From contig JAMPIW010000007.1 of the NCBI GenBank assembly GCA_040183005.1, positions 919,314 through 983,313 on the forward strand: a DNA stretch of 64,000 bases, written 5' to 3'. Position numbers and translations under genes: made by a program. Source of the stretch: Gammaproteobacteria bacterium. Its GTDB lineage: Bacteria; Pseudomonadota; Gammaproteobacteria; Ga0077554; Ga007554. Shown in pieces: positions 35,765-45,356 of this stretch; positions within the stretch are counted from its first letter, which is position 1; the number at the start of each line of letters is the position of its first letter. The notes under the pieces were generated by a model. It searched no databases and was not told the origin of the DNA. It worked only from the letters and a program-made list of their open reading frames with translations.

Positions 35765-37669
35765 ATGCCCCTTATCACACTAGACAATGCCCACCTTTCA
35801 TTCTCCCGCTGGTTACTGCTCGACGGGGCCAACTTCACCCTGGAAGCGGGCGAAAAAGTCGCGCTCATTGGCCGCAACGGCGTGGGCAAATCCACCCTGC
35901 TGCAAGTCCTGGCCGGAACATGCGCCCTCGACAAAGGCGTGCTGTGGCGCGATGACGCGGCGCGTCTTGCCTATGTACCGCAAGAGCCACCGCTCGACCC
36001 GGAGCATACCGTGTTTGAAGCCGTCGCGGCGGGATTGGGCGGGCTGAGCCAGATCCTGCTCGACTACCATGCGGTAAGCCATGACCTGGCCCAGGAGGGC
36101 ACCGATACCGATGCGCTGCTGACACGCCTGCAGAAAATCCAGACCGCGCTCGAAGCCCAGGACGGATGGTCAGCGCAGAACCGTGTGGAACAGGTGCTGA
36201 CGCGGCTGGAATTACCTGCCGACGTGAAGATCGCCACCCTCTCCGGCGGCTGGCGCAAGCGCGTCGCACTGGCCCAGGCCCTGGTGATGCAGCCGGAGAT
36301 CCTGCTGCTGGACGAGCCGACCAACCACCTCGACCTCACCGCTATCGAGTGGCTGGAAGATTTTCTGCGGACGTATCAAGGCAGCCTGATTGTGATCAGC
36401 CACGACCGCCGCTTTCTGGACCGTGTAGCGACACGGATTATAGAGCTGGACCGCGGCATACTGACCAGCTTCCCCGGCAATTTTGCCGATTATCAGCGCC
36501 GCAAGGCGGAACTGCTGGCAGCGGAAGCAACGCAGAGTGCAGAATTCGACAAGTTTCTCGCCCAGGAAGAGGCATGGATACGCCAAGGCGTCCAGGCGCG
36601 CCGCACCCGCAACGAAGGCCGCGTACGACGCCTGGAACAATTGCGGCGGGACCGCGCCGCGCGCCGTGACCGCATCGGCAATGTGACACTCCAAGTCGAC
36701 ACCGGCGAGCGCTCCGGCAAACTCGTTGCAGAGCTTGAGAATGTCAGCAAATCCTTCGGCGACAAGGTTATCATCCGCGACTTCTCCACCCGCATCATGA
36801 GCGGTGACCGCGTAGGCCTACTCGGCCCCAACGGCGCGGGCAAGACCACCCTGCTCAAGCTGATCCTCGGCGAACTCGCCCCGGACAGCGGCAGCGTGCA
36901 GCTCGGCAGCAAGCTACAGGTCGCCTACTTCGATCAGCTCCGCGAACAGCTCGACCCCGAAGCCACCCTGCGCGACGTCGTCAGCCCCGGCGCGGATTTT
37001 ATCGAGATCGGCGGCAAGAAAAAACATGTGATCGGCTACCTCGGTGATTTCCTGTTTCCGCCCGAACTCACCCTGGCAAAGGTAAGAACCCTCTCCGGTG
37101 GCGAACGCAACCGCCTGCTGCTGGCCCACCTCTTCACCCGCCCCGCCAACGTCCTGGTGATGGACGAGCCAACCAACGACCTCGACCTGGAAACCCTCGA
37201 GATGCTCGAAGGCTTGCTGACCGACTACCCCGGCACGCTGTTACTGGTCAGTCACGACCGCGAATTCCTCGACAACGTGGTCACCCAGGTCATCGCCTTC
37301 GAAGGTGATGGCAACCTGCGCGAATACGCCGGGGGCTACGAAGACTGGCTGCGCGCCCGCCCACAACCCAAAGCCGCCACGCCCGCCGCAACTGCGCCAA
37401 AAAATGCACCAGCCTCACTGCCTAGCCCCGAACCCGCCAAGCGCACACGCCTGTCATTCAAGGAAACCCGCGAATTAGCGGAACTGCCAGGCCGCATCGA
37501 AACACTGGAAACCCGCCAAACGGAAATCACCGCCCTCCTCGCCGACCCTGCCATTTACCGTGATAATCCAGCAGGCGTACAGGCCTTGCAACGCGAGACT
37601 GCGGACATTGCTAGAGAGCTTGAAGCGGCTTATGCGCGCTGGGAAGCGTTGGACGAAAAAGGCAAATAA
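35765..37669 (+). CDS. uup: ABC-F ATPase Uup
   Basis: 634 residues, close to the length of Uup. Two ATPase domains are joined by the ABC-F linker: first Walker A GRNGVGKST and signature LSGGWRKRVALAQAL, second Walker A GPNGAGKTT and LSGGERNRLLLAHLF, with DEPTNHLDL and DEPTNDLDL. The C-terminal coiled-coil tail (about residues 560-634, ETRELAELPGRIETLETRQT) distinguishes Uup from EttA. It has no membrane domain. Uup acts on ribosomes and on precise excision of transposons, by family knowledge. Confidence 0.93.
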   Translation: MPLITLDNAHLSFSRWLLLDGANFTLEAGEKVALIGRNGVGKSTLLQVLAGTCALDKGVLWRDDAARLAYVPQEPPLDPEHTVFEAVAAGLGGLSQILLDYHAVSHDLAQEGTDTDALLTRLQKIQTALEAQDGWSAQNRVEQVLTRLELPADVKIATLSGGWRKRVALAQALVMQPEILLLDEPTNHLDLTAIEWLEDFLRTYQGSLIVISHDRRFLDRVATRIIELDRGILTSFPGNFADYQRRKAELLAAEATQSAEFDKFLAQEEAWIRQGVQARRTRNEGRVRRLEQLRRDRAARRDRIGNVTLQVDTGERSGKLVAELENVSKSFGDKVIIRDFSTRIMSGDRVGLLGPNGAGKTTLLKLILGELAPDSGSVQLGSKLQVAYFDQLREQLDPEATLRDVVSPGADFIEIGGKKKHVIGYLGDFLFPPELTLAKVRTLSGGERNRLLLAHLFTRPANVLVMDEPTNDLDLETLEMLEGLLTDYPGTLLLVSHDREFLDNVVTQVIAFEGDGNLREYAGGYEDWLRARPQPKAATPAATAPKNAPASLPSPEPAKRTRLSFKETRELAELPGRIETLETRQTEITALLADPAIYRDNPAGVQALQRETADIARELEAAYARWEALDEKGK

Positions 37670-37680
37670 GAGAGCTAAAT

Positions 37681-37989
37681 ATTAATACAAAAAACGCCAA
37701 ACTGGACAAACGCCCGGCCATATCATGCGCCTCGTGTGAAGCGTGCTGTTGCAGGCTAGAGGTGTTACTCATGGACGGCGATGACGTTCCGCTCGAAATG
37801 ACGGAATCGAATCAATGGGGCAGCTGGACAATGGCGCGTCTTGATGACGGTTGGTGCGCAGCCCTGGATAGAAACACCATGTTGTGCAACATCTACGAAC
37901 GCAGACCGATGATATGCCGGCAATATCAGGTAGGTGAAAGCGACTGCATTGAAGAGCGATCCAATTTGGCTTATGAAATAATGGGGTGA
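37681..37989 (+). CDS. YkgJ-family cysteine-cluster protein, unusual start
   Basis: The frame contains ISCASCEACCCRLEV near its start, then ERRPMICRQYQVGESDC, the Cys spacing of the YkgJ/CxxCxxCC family that binds an Fe-S cluster or zinc. The only ATG lies after the first cysteine cluster, so starting there would remove the key ligands. An ATT at 37681 preceded by AAGAGAG is the best alternative; CTG further on is another. Translation may be coupled to uup, which ends 11 bases earlier. With ATT the product has about 102 residues. Confidence 0.65.
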   Translation: MNTKNAKLDKRPAISCASCEACCCRLEVLLMDGDDVPLEMTESNQWGSWTMARLDDGWCAALDRNTMLCNIYERRPMICRQYQVGESDCIEERSNLAYEIMG

Positions 37990-38267
37990 GAAGAGTGATG
38001 GCGAAAACCTGGCGAAGGGAGTAAAGAAGGGGGCGCCCACCTTTACAAGCACCTTTTGCCTCCCTTCACCCATGATGGAGTAATTGACCAATGCTCCTGC
38101 TCAATCTGGAGTTCGCTAAAACCACTACTAAACATCAACATTAACTGTTGAGGTTGGTTCTTGACTCCGTCGGCTATTTAAAACATATTGCTAATTGCCC
38201 AAAGAAGCGGTCAACCGCCGTTTATAGGATTATACGTTTTGGTTTACTAATGAATGAGGGGGTTATT

Positions 38268-38684
38268 ATGAAACTACCAATGATTGCCGGTGTGATCGTA
38301 TTTGCATTTTCCGCCGAGGGGGCGATGGCGGCCTGCTCTAATCCCGCTAAGCAAGTTAATAAAAGCAGCGATCTCACCACTATTCTGAGCGGCAACACAG
38401 TATGTGCAGTGCGGGGCGGGGATCGCTGGCAGGAAGAGCATCATGCGGGTGGTGTGCTCAAGGATTATAAGAAGGGTCCCACCGACAAGATTGATCCTAC
38501 AAAACAGGTTGGGACGTGGGCGGTTTCGGGGGATGGTTCGAACACCAATGTCACCTATAGATATACTGGTGGTAGCACATCTTCTTATGAGGTGTGGGAT
38601 AACGGCGGCGGCAGCTATAGTTTCTGTGGGCCAGGTGGTGTGGATTTTACCTTGAGGGCAGGAACGGGTACTGGCTGTCCCTGA
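38268..38684 (+). CDS. Small secreted protein of unknown function
   Basis: 138 residues from ATG at 38268, with GAGGGGG just upstream. A clear signal peptide (MKLPMIAGVIVFAFSAEGAMA) precedes a mature domain with four Cys, likely two disulfides (AACSNP, NTVCAVRGGDRW, SFCGPGG, GTGCP), and a Gly/Ser/Thr-rich beta-strand region. It should be periplasmic or exported. I do not recognise the family. It stands alone; 37990-38267 upstream and 38685-38882 downstream hold no recognised gene. Confidence 0.7.
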   Translation: MKLPMIAGVIVFAFSAEGAMAACSNPAKQVNKSSDLTTILSGNTVCAVRGGDRWQEEHHAGGVLKDYKKGPTDKIDPTKQVGTWAVSGDGSNTNVTYRYTGGSTSSYEVWDNGGGSYSFCGPGGVDFTLRAGTGTGCP

Positions 38685-38882
38685 TGGTTGCTGTTTATTG
38701 ATACGGCAATAGAGCAAGAGGACGGGTGTAGTCAAACTATGGCGCCAGCCAGGGAAGGGAAGCGTAAGCGAGCGGCGGCTATGGTTAGGCGTGGAAACCC
38801 CACCTCACCATACCGCCCCCGATTGTTCCGGTCCTGAAGCACCCATGTCTTGGCCCGACCCGTTTTGGGTGCGCAACTTCAG

Positions 38883-40133
38883 TTATTCAGTTTCCATCGG
38901 TGCCGTCGCGGTCTTCTGGCCTATGGCGCCACGGCGTCTCAGCCACCACAACAGCGCAAGACCGGGGATTGCACCCAGCACGCTTGCGGCGAAGAACAAC
39001 GGCCAACCCAGGCTAGCGGCCATTATGCCGGTGGGTGCGCCGGCAATTTTCGGTGTGATAGCCATAAGGCTGGAGAGCAAGGCGTACTGGGTGGCGCTAT
39101 AGCGCTTTTCGGTGAGACTCATCAGGAAGGCGACGAAAGCCGCCGAGCCCATACCGCCCGATAGATTGTCGATGCCCACTGCCAGAATCAGGGCTATCTG
39201 ATTCTGGCCAGCCAGGGCGACACCCATGTAACTCAGGTTGGTGACGGCCTGAAGGATGCCAAAGGCCCACAATGCGCGATAGATACCCAGGCGTGCTATG
39301 AGCGCGCCTCCGGCGATGGCGCCGAAGATGGTGGCGATGAGGCCAAAGCCCTTGTTCACCGTGCCGATTTCGGTTTTGGAAAAACCAACGTCAAGCAGGA
39401 ACGGGGTGGTCATGGCCCCGGCAATGGCATCCGGCAGCTTGTAGAGGATGATGAAGGCCAACAGGAAAAAGGCAGCTTCGCGGCTGAAAAAGGCTTTGAA
39501 GGGATGCACCACCGCCTCTGCCAGGGTGCGGGGGCTACCGCTGCTCTCGGGCTCCGTACCCCACAAGGCAGCGGCCAGCCCGATCACCATCAATCCCGCC
39601 ATGATCTGATAAACCACCGCCCACGGCAGGTGGTCGGCAAGAATCAGCGCCATCGCCCCGGATACCAGCATCCCCAGGCGGTAGCCCAGCACCGACACCG
39701 CCGCGCCCGCGCCCAGCTCTTCCTGTTTAAGGATATCCGCCCGGTAGGCATCCACCACGATATCCTGACTGGCGGAGAGAAACGAGACCAGCACCGCTGC
39801 GATAGCCAGCAGCCAGGGTTGGCTCACCGGATCCAGGCCACCCATGAAAGCGATGGCCGCCATCAGGCTCAATTGCGTCAACACCAGCCAGCCGCGCCGT
39901 CGCCCCAAAAAGGGTGGCGTGTAGCGATCCATGAGCGGCGCCCACAGGTATTTCACCGTGTACGGTAGCCCGACCAGGGTAATCGCGCCAATGGTGGCCA
40001 GATCCACGCCCGCGTCCTTCATCCAGGCCTGCAAGGTGCCGAAGGTGAGCGCCAGCGGCAAGCCGGAGGAAAAGCCGAGCAACAACAGCACCGCCACGCG
40101 GCGGTTGCTGAAGACCTGGAGATAGAGGTTCAC
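38883..40133 (-). CDS. ampG: AmpG-like muropeptide permease (MFS)
   Basis: 416 residues with about twelve membrane helices. AmpG hallmarks include SSGLPLALTFGTLQAWMKDA, LVGLPYTVKYLWAPLMDRY, SASQDIVVDAYRADIL and DNLSGGMGSAAFVAFLMSLT. AmpG imports anhydro-muropeptides from the periplasm for cell-wall recycling and beta-lactamase signalling. It lies downstream of dapD on the same strand (22-nt gap), which fits shared peptidoglycan metabolism. Confidence 0.93.
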   Translation of the reverse strand: MNLYLQVFSNRRVAVLLLLGFSSGLPLALTFGTLQAWMKDAGVDLATIGAITLVGLPYTVKYLWAPLMDRYTPPFLGRRRGWLVLTQLSLMAAIAFMGGLDPVSQPWLLAIAAVLVSFLSASQDIVVDAYRADILKQEELGAGAAVSVLGYRLGMLVSGAMALILADHLPWAVVYQIMAGLMVIGLAAALWGTEPESSGSPRTLAEAVVHPFKAFFSREAAFFLLAFIILYKLPDAIAGAMTTPFLLDVGFSKTEIGTVNKGFGLIATIFGAIAGGALIARLGIYRALWAFGILQAVTNLSYMGVALAGQNQIALILAVGIDNLSGGMGSAAFVAFLMSLTEKRYSATQYALLSSLMAITPKIAGAPTGIMAASLGWPLFFAASVLGAIPGLALLWWLRRRGAIGQKTATAPMETE

Positions 40134-40155
40134 GGCGTGTGGCGATTATTGGATA

Positions 40156-40977
40156 TCAAATATCCCGCAGTAATTCGTTGATGCCCACCTTGCCGCGTGT
40201 CTTTTCATCCACCTGCTTAACGATCACGGCGCAGTACAGGCTATACTTGCCATCGGCGGAAGGCAGGTTGCCGGAGACGACCACTGAGCCTGCGGGGACA
40301 CGGCCATAGAGGATTTCTCCAGTCATGCGGTTATAGATACGGGTGCTGGCGCCAATGTATACGCCCATGGAAATCACCGCGCCTTCTTCAACGATGACGC
40401 CTTCCACAACCTCGGAGCGCGCGCCGATGAAGCAGTTGTCTTCGATGATGGTGGGGCCGGCCTGGACCGGCTCCAGAACGCCACCGATGCCGACACCGCC
40501 AGAGAGATGCACGTTTTTGCCGATCTGCGCACAGGAACCGACCGTGGCCCAGGTATCAACCATAGTACCGCTGTCCACATAGGCACCAATGTTTACATAG
40601 GAGGGCATCAGCACCACGCCGGGCGCGATGTAGGCGCCCTTGCGTGCCGAGGCAGGAGGCACCACACGCACGCCGCTGGCGCGGAAATCACGTGGGCTAT
40701 AGTCGGCGAACTTGGGTTGCACCTTGTCGTAATAGTTGGTGAAACCGCCCTTCATGAAGCTGTTGTCCTCGATGCGGAAAGACAGCAACACGGCCTTTTT
40801 CAGCCACTGGTTGACGACCCACTGGCCGTCTTTCTTTTCTGCCACGCGCGCCGCGCCACTGTCGAGTAAGTGGATGGCCTCGACCACGGCCTCATGGACG
40901 AGGGTGTCCACATTGCGCGGCGTAATATCGGCGCGGCGTTCAAAGGCTTCTTCGATGATTTGCTTGATGTCGTTCAT
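40156..40977 (-). CDS. dapD: Tetrahydrodipicolinate N-succinyltransferase DapD
   Basis: 273 residues from [20 protein letters not shown], matching the usual DapD start; an ATG four codons upstream also exists. The C-terminal half is a left-handed beta-helix of hexapeptide repeats ([58 protein letters not shown]). It succinylates tetrahydrodipicolinate with succinyl-CoA in lysine and meso-diaminopimelate synthesis. It lies next to dapC, the following enzyme. Confidence 0.96.
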   Translation of the reverse strand: MNDIKQIIEEAFERRADITPRNVDTLVHEAVVEAIHLLDSGAARVAEKKDGQWVVNQWLKKAVLLSFRIEDNSFMKGGFTNYYDKVQPKFADYSPRDFRASGVRVVPPASARKGAYIAPGVVLMPSYVNIGAYVDSGTMVDTWATVGSCAQIGKNVHLSGGVGIGGVLEPVQAGPTIIEDNCFIGARSEVVEGVIVEEGAVISMGVYIGASTRIYNRMTGEILYGRVPAGSVVVSGNLPSADGKYSLYCAVIVKQVDEKTRGKVGINELLRDI

Positions 40978-40998
40978 GTGGGTTTCCATAGTTAGTGG

Positions 40999-42195
40999 CT
41001 AGAGTATTTTCAAAAGATCTTTGATGCGATGCGCCGCCTCCACGCATTCCTCCAGAGGCTCGACCAACGCGATGCGGATGCGATTCTGTCCCGGATTGAT
41101 GCCATGCGCCTCACGCGACAGGTAGCTGCCGGGCAGTACGGTGACGTTGTACCGGGCATACAATTCGCGCGCGAATTCAGCGTCGTCAACAGGTGTGCGC
41201 GGCCACAGGTAGAAGCTCGCAGCGGGACGCTGCACGTCCATGACGGGGTGCAGAATATCCAGCACTGCGTCGAATTTCTCACGGTACAGCGCGCGGTTGT
41301 GCGCAACGTGCCGCTCATCGCCCCAGGCTACTTTTGACGCGGCCTGGGTGGGCAGCGGCATGGCGCAGCCGTGGTAGGTGCGATACAGGTGAAACCGTTC
41401 GATGATATGCGCGTCACCGGCAACGAAACCGGAACGCATCCCCGGTACGTTCGAGCGTTTTGACAAACTATGGAACACAATGCAGCGCCGATAATCGTTG
41501 CGCCCCAATCGTGCGGCGACTTCCAGCAGCCCCAGAGGTGGCGCGTCTTCGTCGAGATAGATTTCCGAATAGCACTCGTCGGAGGCGATAATGAAGTCGT
41601 GCTCATCCGCGAGTTGGATAAGTTTCTGTAATGTGGCACTATCCAACACCGCGCCGGTGGGGTTGCCCGGCGAACAGAGATAGAGTAACTGACAGCGCGC
41701 CCAGACCTCGGGCGGCACAGCGTCGAAATCAGGGGCAAAGCCGGTTTCCACCGTAGCGTTGATGAACCACGGCTCGGCCCCGGCGAGCAGCGCGGCGCCC
41801 TCGTAGATCTGATAAAACGGATTGGGCATCAGCACCAAAGGGTTCGTGCTGCGATTGATAACACACTGCGCAAAGGCGAACAGCGCCTCGCGCGTGCCAT
41901 TCACCGGCAGCACATGGCGTGCAGGGTCGATGCTGCCGGGCGTCAGCGCAAAACGCCGCGTCAGCCAGGCGGCGATGCTCTCACGCAGTGCGGCGCTACC
42001 GCGCGTGACCGGATAGCCGGACAGTCCATGCAGATGGGTAATGATCTCCTCGGCGATAAACCCAGGCGTGGCATGTTTCGGTTCGCCGATGGACAGCCCG
42101 ATGTGGAGCAGCTCTGCTGGCGGTGTGGCACCGGCCTTGAGGTGTGCCAGCTTCTCGAAGGGGTAAGGCTGAAGCCGGGAAAGATCTGGATTCAT
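40999..42195 (-). CDS. dapC: Succinyldiaminopimelate transaminase DapC
   Basis: 398 residues, class I/II aminotransferase. The start MNPDLSRLQPYPFEKLAHLK is typical of DapC in beta- and gammaproteobacteria. PLP-site residues include LCSPGNPTGAVL, ASDECYSEIYLDE and the Schiff-base Lys in FHSLSKRSNVPGMRSGFVAG, and the C-terminus holds the substrate Arg in NRIRIALVE. It makes N-succinyl-diaminopimelate from the DapD product. Transcribed with dapD and probably ampG. Confidence 0.94.
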   Translation of the reverse strand: MNPDLSRLQPYPFEKLAHLKAGATPPAELLHIGLSIGEPKHATPGFIAEEIITHLHGLSGYPVTRGSAALRESIAAWLTRRFALTPGSIDPARHVLPVNGTREALFAFAQCVINRSTNPLVLMPNPFYQIYEGAALLAGAEPWFINATVETGFAPDFDAVPPEVWARCQLLYLCSPGNPTGAVLDSATLQKLIQLADEHDFIIASDECYSEIYLDEDAPPLGLLEVAARLGRNDYRRCIVFHSLSKRSNVPGMRSGFVAGDAHIIERFHLYRTYHGCAMPLPTQAASKVAWGDERHVAHNRALYREKFDAVLDILHPVMDVQRPAASFYLWPRTPVDDAEFARELYARYNVTVLPGSYLSREAHGINPGQNRIRIALVEPLEECVEAAHRIKDLLKIL

Positions 42196-42308
42196 GGGAT
42201 TATACGGATAGCCAACAATGCCGATATTTATGAAAGAAAATGTCCCCGCGAATGGGGAAATGTGTTTTTTTCTGCTGTTTGAGAATGCGTAGTATAGGAC
42301 ATCCTGCC

Positions 42309-43190
42309 ATGCCTTCCAAACTCAAATCTGCAATTTCCACCAACCTGCCCGTATTGGGGCTGCTGCTGGCGGCGACGCTATGGGGTATCTTCTGGTATCC
42401 GCTACGTCTGCTGGAACAGCAGGGCTTGCAAGGCTTGTGGGCGACACTGCTGATTTTTTCATCCGCGTTGCTGGTGGGTTTGCCGGCATTATGGAAACAG
42501 CGCGCCGAACTCGCCCGCCATCCCTGGCTGCTACTGGTGATAGCCATTGCCAATGGCTGGTGTAATACGGCATTTATTCTCGCCGTACTGGACGGCGCAG
42601 TGGTGCGGGTACTGCTGCTATTCTATTTGTCACCGCTGTGGACGGTGGTGTTGGGCAGGTTCATCCTGGGAGAGCGGCCCTCCCGGCTCGCGACGGCTGC
42701 ACTGGCGATCGCCATGATCGGCGCGTTTATCACTATCTGGGAGCCGGCTCTGGGCATTCCCTGGCCACAAGGTCATGCGGATTGGCTGGCCATCTCCTCG
42801 GGATTTGCGTTTGCACTCTCCAACGTACTGATACGCAAGGTACAGGCGGTGCCGGTAGCCATTAAAACCGTAATGTCCTGGGTCGGCGTAGTGTTTCTGT
42901 CTGGCCTGTGGATATCCATGGCGAGTGCACCTGTCCCGGATGTTGAGCTGAATGTGCTTGCCGCAGCTTTTGCCATAGGCGTATTGGGCGTCGTGCTGAT
43001 GTCGTTGGCGGTGCAATATGGTGTTACCCATATGCCCGTGCATCGCTCGTCAGTAATTCTGCTGTTTGAAGTCGTGGTCGGCGCCATTTCCGCGCAACTA
43101 CTGACTGACGAGGTAGTGCTGCCCCGAGAATGGGTAGGCGGCACGCTTATTGTGCTGGCGGCATGGCTTACCTCGCGCGACGGGAAGTAA
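42309..43190 (+). CDS. EamA-family (DMT) permease
   Basis: 293 residues with ten membrane helices in two EamA halves. Features are AATLWGIFWYPLRLLEQQGL, LFYLSPLWTVVLGRFILGER at the end of repeat 1, and HRSSVILLFEVVVGAISAQL at the end of repeat 2. DMT carriers export or import metabolites such as amino acids; this one has no specific clue. The start MPSKLKSAIS was preferred over an upstream ATG because it fits the family length. Divergent from dapC. Confidence 0.9.
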   Translation: MPSKLKSAISTNLPVLGLLLAATLWGIFWYPLRLLEQQGLQGLWATLLIFSSALLVGLPALWKQRAELARHPWLLLVIAIANGWCNTAFILAVLDGAVVRVLLLFYLSPLWTVVLGRFILGERPSRLATAALAIAMIGAFITIWEPALGIPWPQGHADWLAISSGFAFALSNVLIRKVQAVPVAIKTVMSWVGVVFLSGLWISMASAPVPDVELNVLAAAFAIGVLGVVLMSLAVQYGVTHMPVHRSSVILLFEVVVGAISAQLLTDEVVLPREWVGGTLIVLAAWLTSRDGK

Positions 43191-43267
43191 ACGCGATTGC
43201 GGATTACGCATCAAAAGTAGTACAGTTCCGGCATCATGCAATATCAACGGCACACAAAGGTAGGAAG

Positions 43268-45043
43268 ATGATTACGTCAACAAGTCTGCGCTTGAAGTTT
43301 CGAATAGCGGCTGTTTATATCTGCGCTTTAGGCGCACTTGGGATAGTTTTCGCACCCTCCTCCGCTGTCGCCGCACCGCCTCCATCTCCTCCGGGAAGCG
43401 CCCCTTTCAAAATCCAGGTTGACCATGTGCATGGCGAAGTTTTGGTCAAGTTCCGCAATAAGCCTTTGGCCAACATTGCCAATGAAACGGCAGCCATCCA
43501 CGCCGCCCTTGGCGCACAGGCGGTTACGACACTGCCGTTTGTCCACATCCAACGTGTGCGCGGCCTGCGCGGACAATCCACCGAGGCGCTGATGCAGGCC
43601 TATGCCAGCCGGGCCGATGTGGAATACGTCGAACCGAATATCATTTTTCATACCCAGGTTACGCCGAATGATCCACGCTTTTCCGAATTGTGGGGCATGA
43701 ATAACGTTGGTCAAACGGGTGGCACGCCGGATGCGGATATCGATGGACCGGAGGCATGGGACAGGCAAACGGGCAGTGCAAACGTGATTGTGGCGAGCAT
43801 CGATACCGGCGTGGATTATAACCATCCCGATCTGGCGGGCAACATCTGGACGAACCCCGGCGAGATCCCCGGCAACGGCATTGACGACGACGGCAATGGA
43901 TACGTTGATGACGTGCGTGGCTGGGATTTTGCCAATAACGACAATGACCCCATGGACGATCAGGGCCATGGCACACACACGGCGGGCACCATTGCCGCCA
44001 TGGGCAACAATGCCACCGGCGTTACCGGCGTAGCATGGCGGGCCAAAATCATGCCGCTCAAGTTCCTCACCGCCAGTGGCAGTGGAACCTCCCTGGGTGC
44101 GGCGCAGGCCATTCTTTATGCGGCCAACATGGGGGCCAAGATTTCCAACAATAGCTGGGGCGGTGGCGGTTTTTCGCGGACTATCGAGAATGCCATCACT
44201 ACCGCCAATCAGCGCGGCATGCTGTTTGTAGTGGCCGCCGGCAATGCCAATGCGAACAATGACACAACAGTAAGCTATCCGTGCAACTCGACGTTATCAA
44301 ATGTGCTGTGTGTCGCTGCCACGGATCATAACGACCAGAAAACATCCTTTTCCAATTACGGAGCGGTGAATGTTGATCTTGGCGCGCCCGGCGTGTCGAT
44401 TTTATCCACCGTGCCTACGGGGACATGCCGCTTGTGTAATTCTTCCGGCTACCGCTATTTGAACGGCACATCCATGGCAACGCCTCATGTGTCGGGCGCC
44501 GCCGCCCTGGTACGCGCCCAGTTTCCCAACCTTACACCCGTCGCCGTTAAAAATCTTCTGATGCAATCTACAGACCCCATAGCAGCGCTGAGTGGAAAAG
44601 TGGTTACCGGCGGCAGGCTCAATATCAGCAAGGCTCTTGCCGATGCCGTTGCCGCAAAGACCGTCACCGTCACGGCAATGGGCACGCCGGTCAACGGTGT
44701 TTATCCCACCATGGTGATACGCGTTGATGGACAGATCGTCGGCACATTCAATGTAAATGCCACATCTACGGAGTATGCCGTGGCAGTGAATGCTACGCCA
44801 GGCATTCCTCATAACATCGACGTAGTGTTTACCAATGACGCCTATCTCCCGCCCGAAGACCGGAACCTCATTGTTCAATCCCTGAGGGTAAATACCACAA
44901 CACTTCTGCCCATTGGAGCAGGGGTAACTTATGACCGTGGCGCGGGGAGCGCCGCATTTGATGGTATAGACGTCATTGCCGGGCAAAGTGGCATGTGGTG
45001 GGACGGGGCATTGCGGTTTACCGTGCCTGCGACTGCTTTTTAA
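43268..45043 (+). CDS. Secreted subtilisin-like serine protease (S8)
   Basis: 591 residues from ATG at 43268, with AGGTAGGAAG upstream. A signal peptide ends near SSAVAAPPP. A propeptide-like region (VLVKFRNKPLANIANETAAI, YVEPN) precedes the catalytic domain: Asp179 in ASIDTGVDYNHPDL, His234 in GHGTHTAGTIA, oxyanion Asn in KISNNSWGGGG, and Ser402 in NGTSMATPHVSGAAAL. The C-terminal 130 residues are a beta-rich domain. It resembles fervidolysin-type extracellular subtilases. It is followed 15 bp later by a small lipoprotein-like gene. Confidence 0.95.
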   Translation: MITSTSLRLKFRIAAVYICALGALGIVFAPSSAVAAPPPSPPGSAPFKIQVDHVHGEVLVKFRNKPLANIANETAAIHAALGAQAVTTLPFVHIQRVRGLRGQSTEALMQAYASRADVEYVEPNIIFHTQVTPNDPRFSELWGMNNVGQTGGTPDADIDGPEAWDRQTGSANVIVASIDTGVDYNHPDLAGNIWTNPGEIPGNGIDDDGNGYVDDVRGWDFANNDNDPMDDQGHGTHTAGTIAAMGNNATGVTGVAWRAKIMPLKFLTASGSGTSLGAAQAILYAANMGAKISNNSWGGGGFSRTIENAITTANQRGMLFVVAAGNANANNDTTVSYPCNSTLSNVLCVAATDHNDQKTSFSNYGAVNVDLGAPGVSILSTVPTGTCRLCNSSGYRYLNGTSMATPHVSGAAALVRAQFPNLTPVAVKNLLMQSTDPIAALSGKVVTGGRLNISKALADAVAAKTVTVTAMGTPVNGVYPTMVIRVDGQIVGTFNVNATSTEYAVAVNATPGIPHNIDVVFTNDAYLPPEDRNLIVQSLRVNTTTLLPIGAGVTYDRGAGSAAFDGIDVIAGQSGMWWDGALRFTVPATAF

Positions 45044-45058
45044 TGAGGAGCTAACATA

Positions 45059-45352
45059 ATGAGATCACTGCGCCGCTTTTCTGCATTTGCCTTGGCGGTA
45101 TGCGCCTGCACCGCCTGTGCCGGCAGCGTGACCGGCAAAGACGGCCGTCAGGAACTGACTGGTGCGTTGATTGAGGGCGGTGTTGAATGCCCGCTTTTTC
45201 AGGCGGACGATGGAAAGCGCTACACCCTGCTGGGCAACCTGAAAGGACTCAAAAGCGGTGATCGTGTCAGGCTTACCGGAGAGGTGGTGGAGGCCTCGTT
45301 TTGCATGCAGGGACAGACCCTGTCCGTGAAATCAATCGAACGTGTGAAATAG
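45059..45352 (+). CDS. Small exported OB-fold-like protein (DUF5818-like)
   Basis: 97 residues. An N-terminal signal ends around VCACTACAGSVTG; the C in TACAGS could be a lipobox-type lipidation site. The mature domain (LTGALIEGGVECPLFQADDG, KSGDRVRLTGEVVEASFCMQ, TLSVKSIE) fits a small beta-barrel such as DUF5818. It is co-directional with the subtilase gene just upstream, so a role as inhibitor, cofactor or unrelated envelope protein is possible. Two Cys in the mature part may form a disulfide. Confidence 0.72.
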   Translation: MRSLRRFSAFALAVCACTACAGSVTGKDGRQELTGALIEGGVECPLFQADDGKRYTLLGNLKGLKSGDRVRLTGEVVEASFCMQGQTLSVKSIERVK

Positions 45353-45356
45353 CAAA

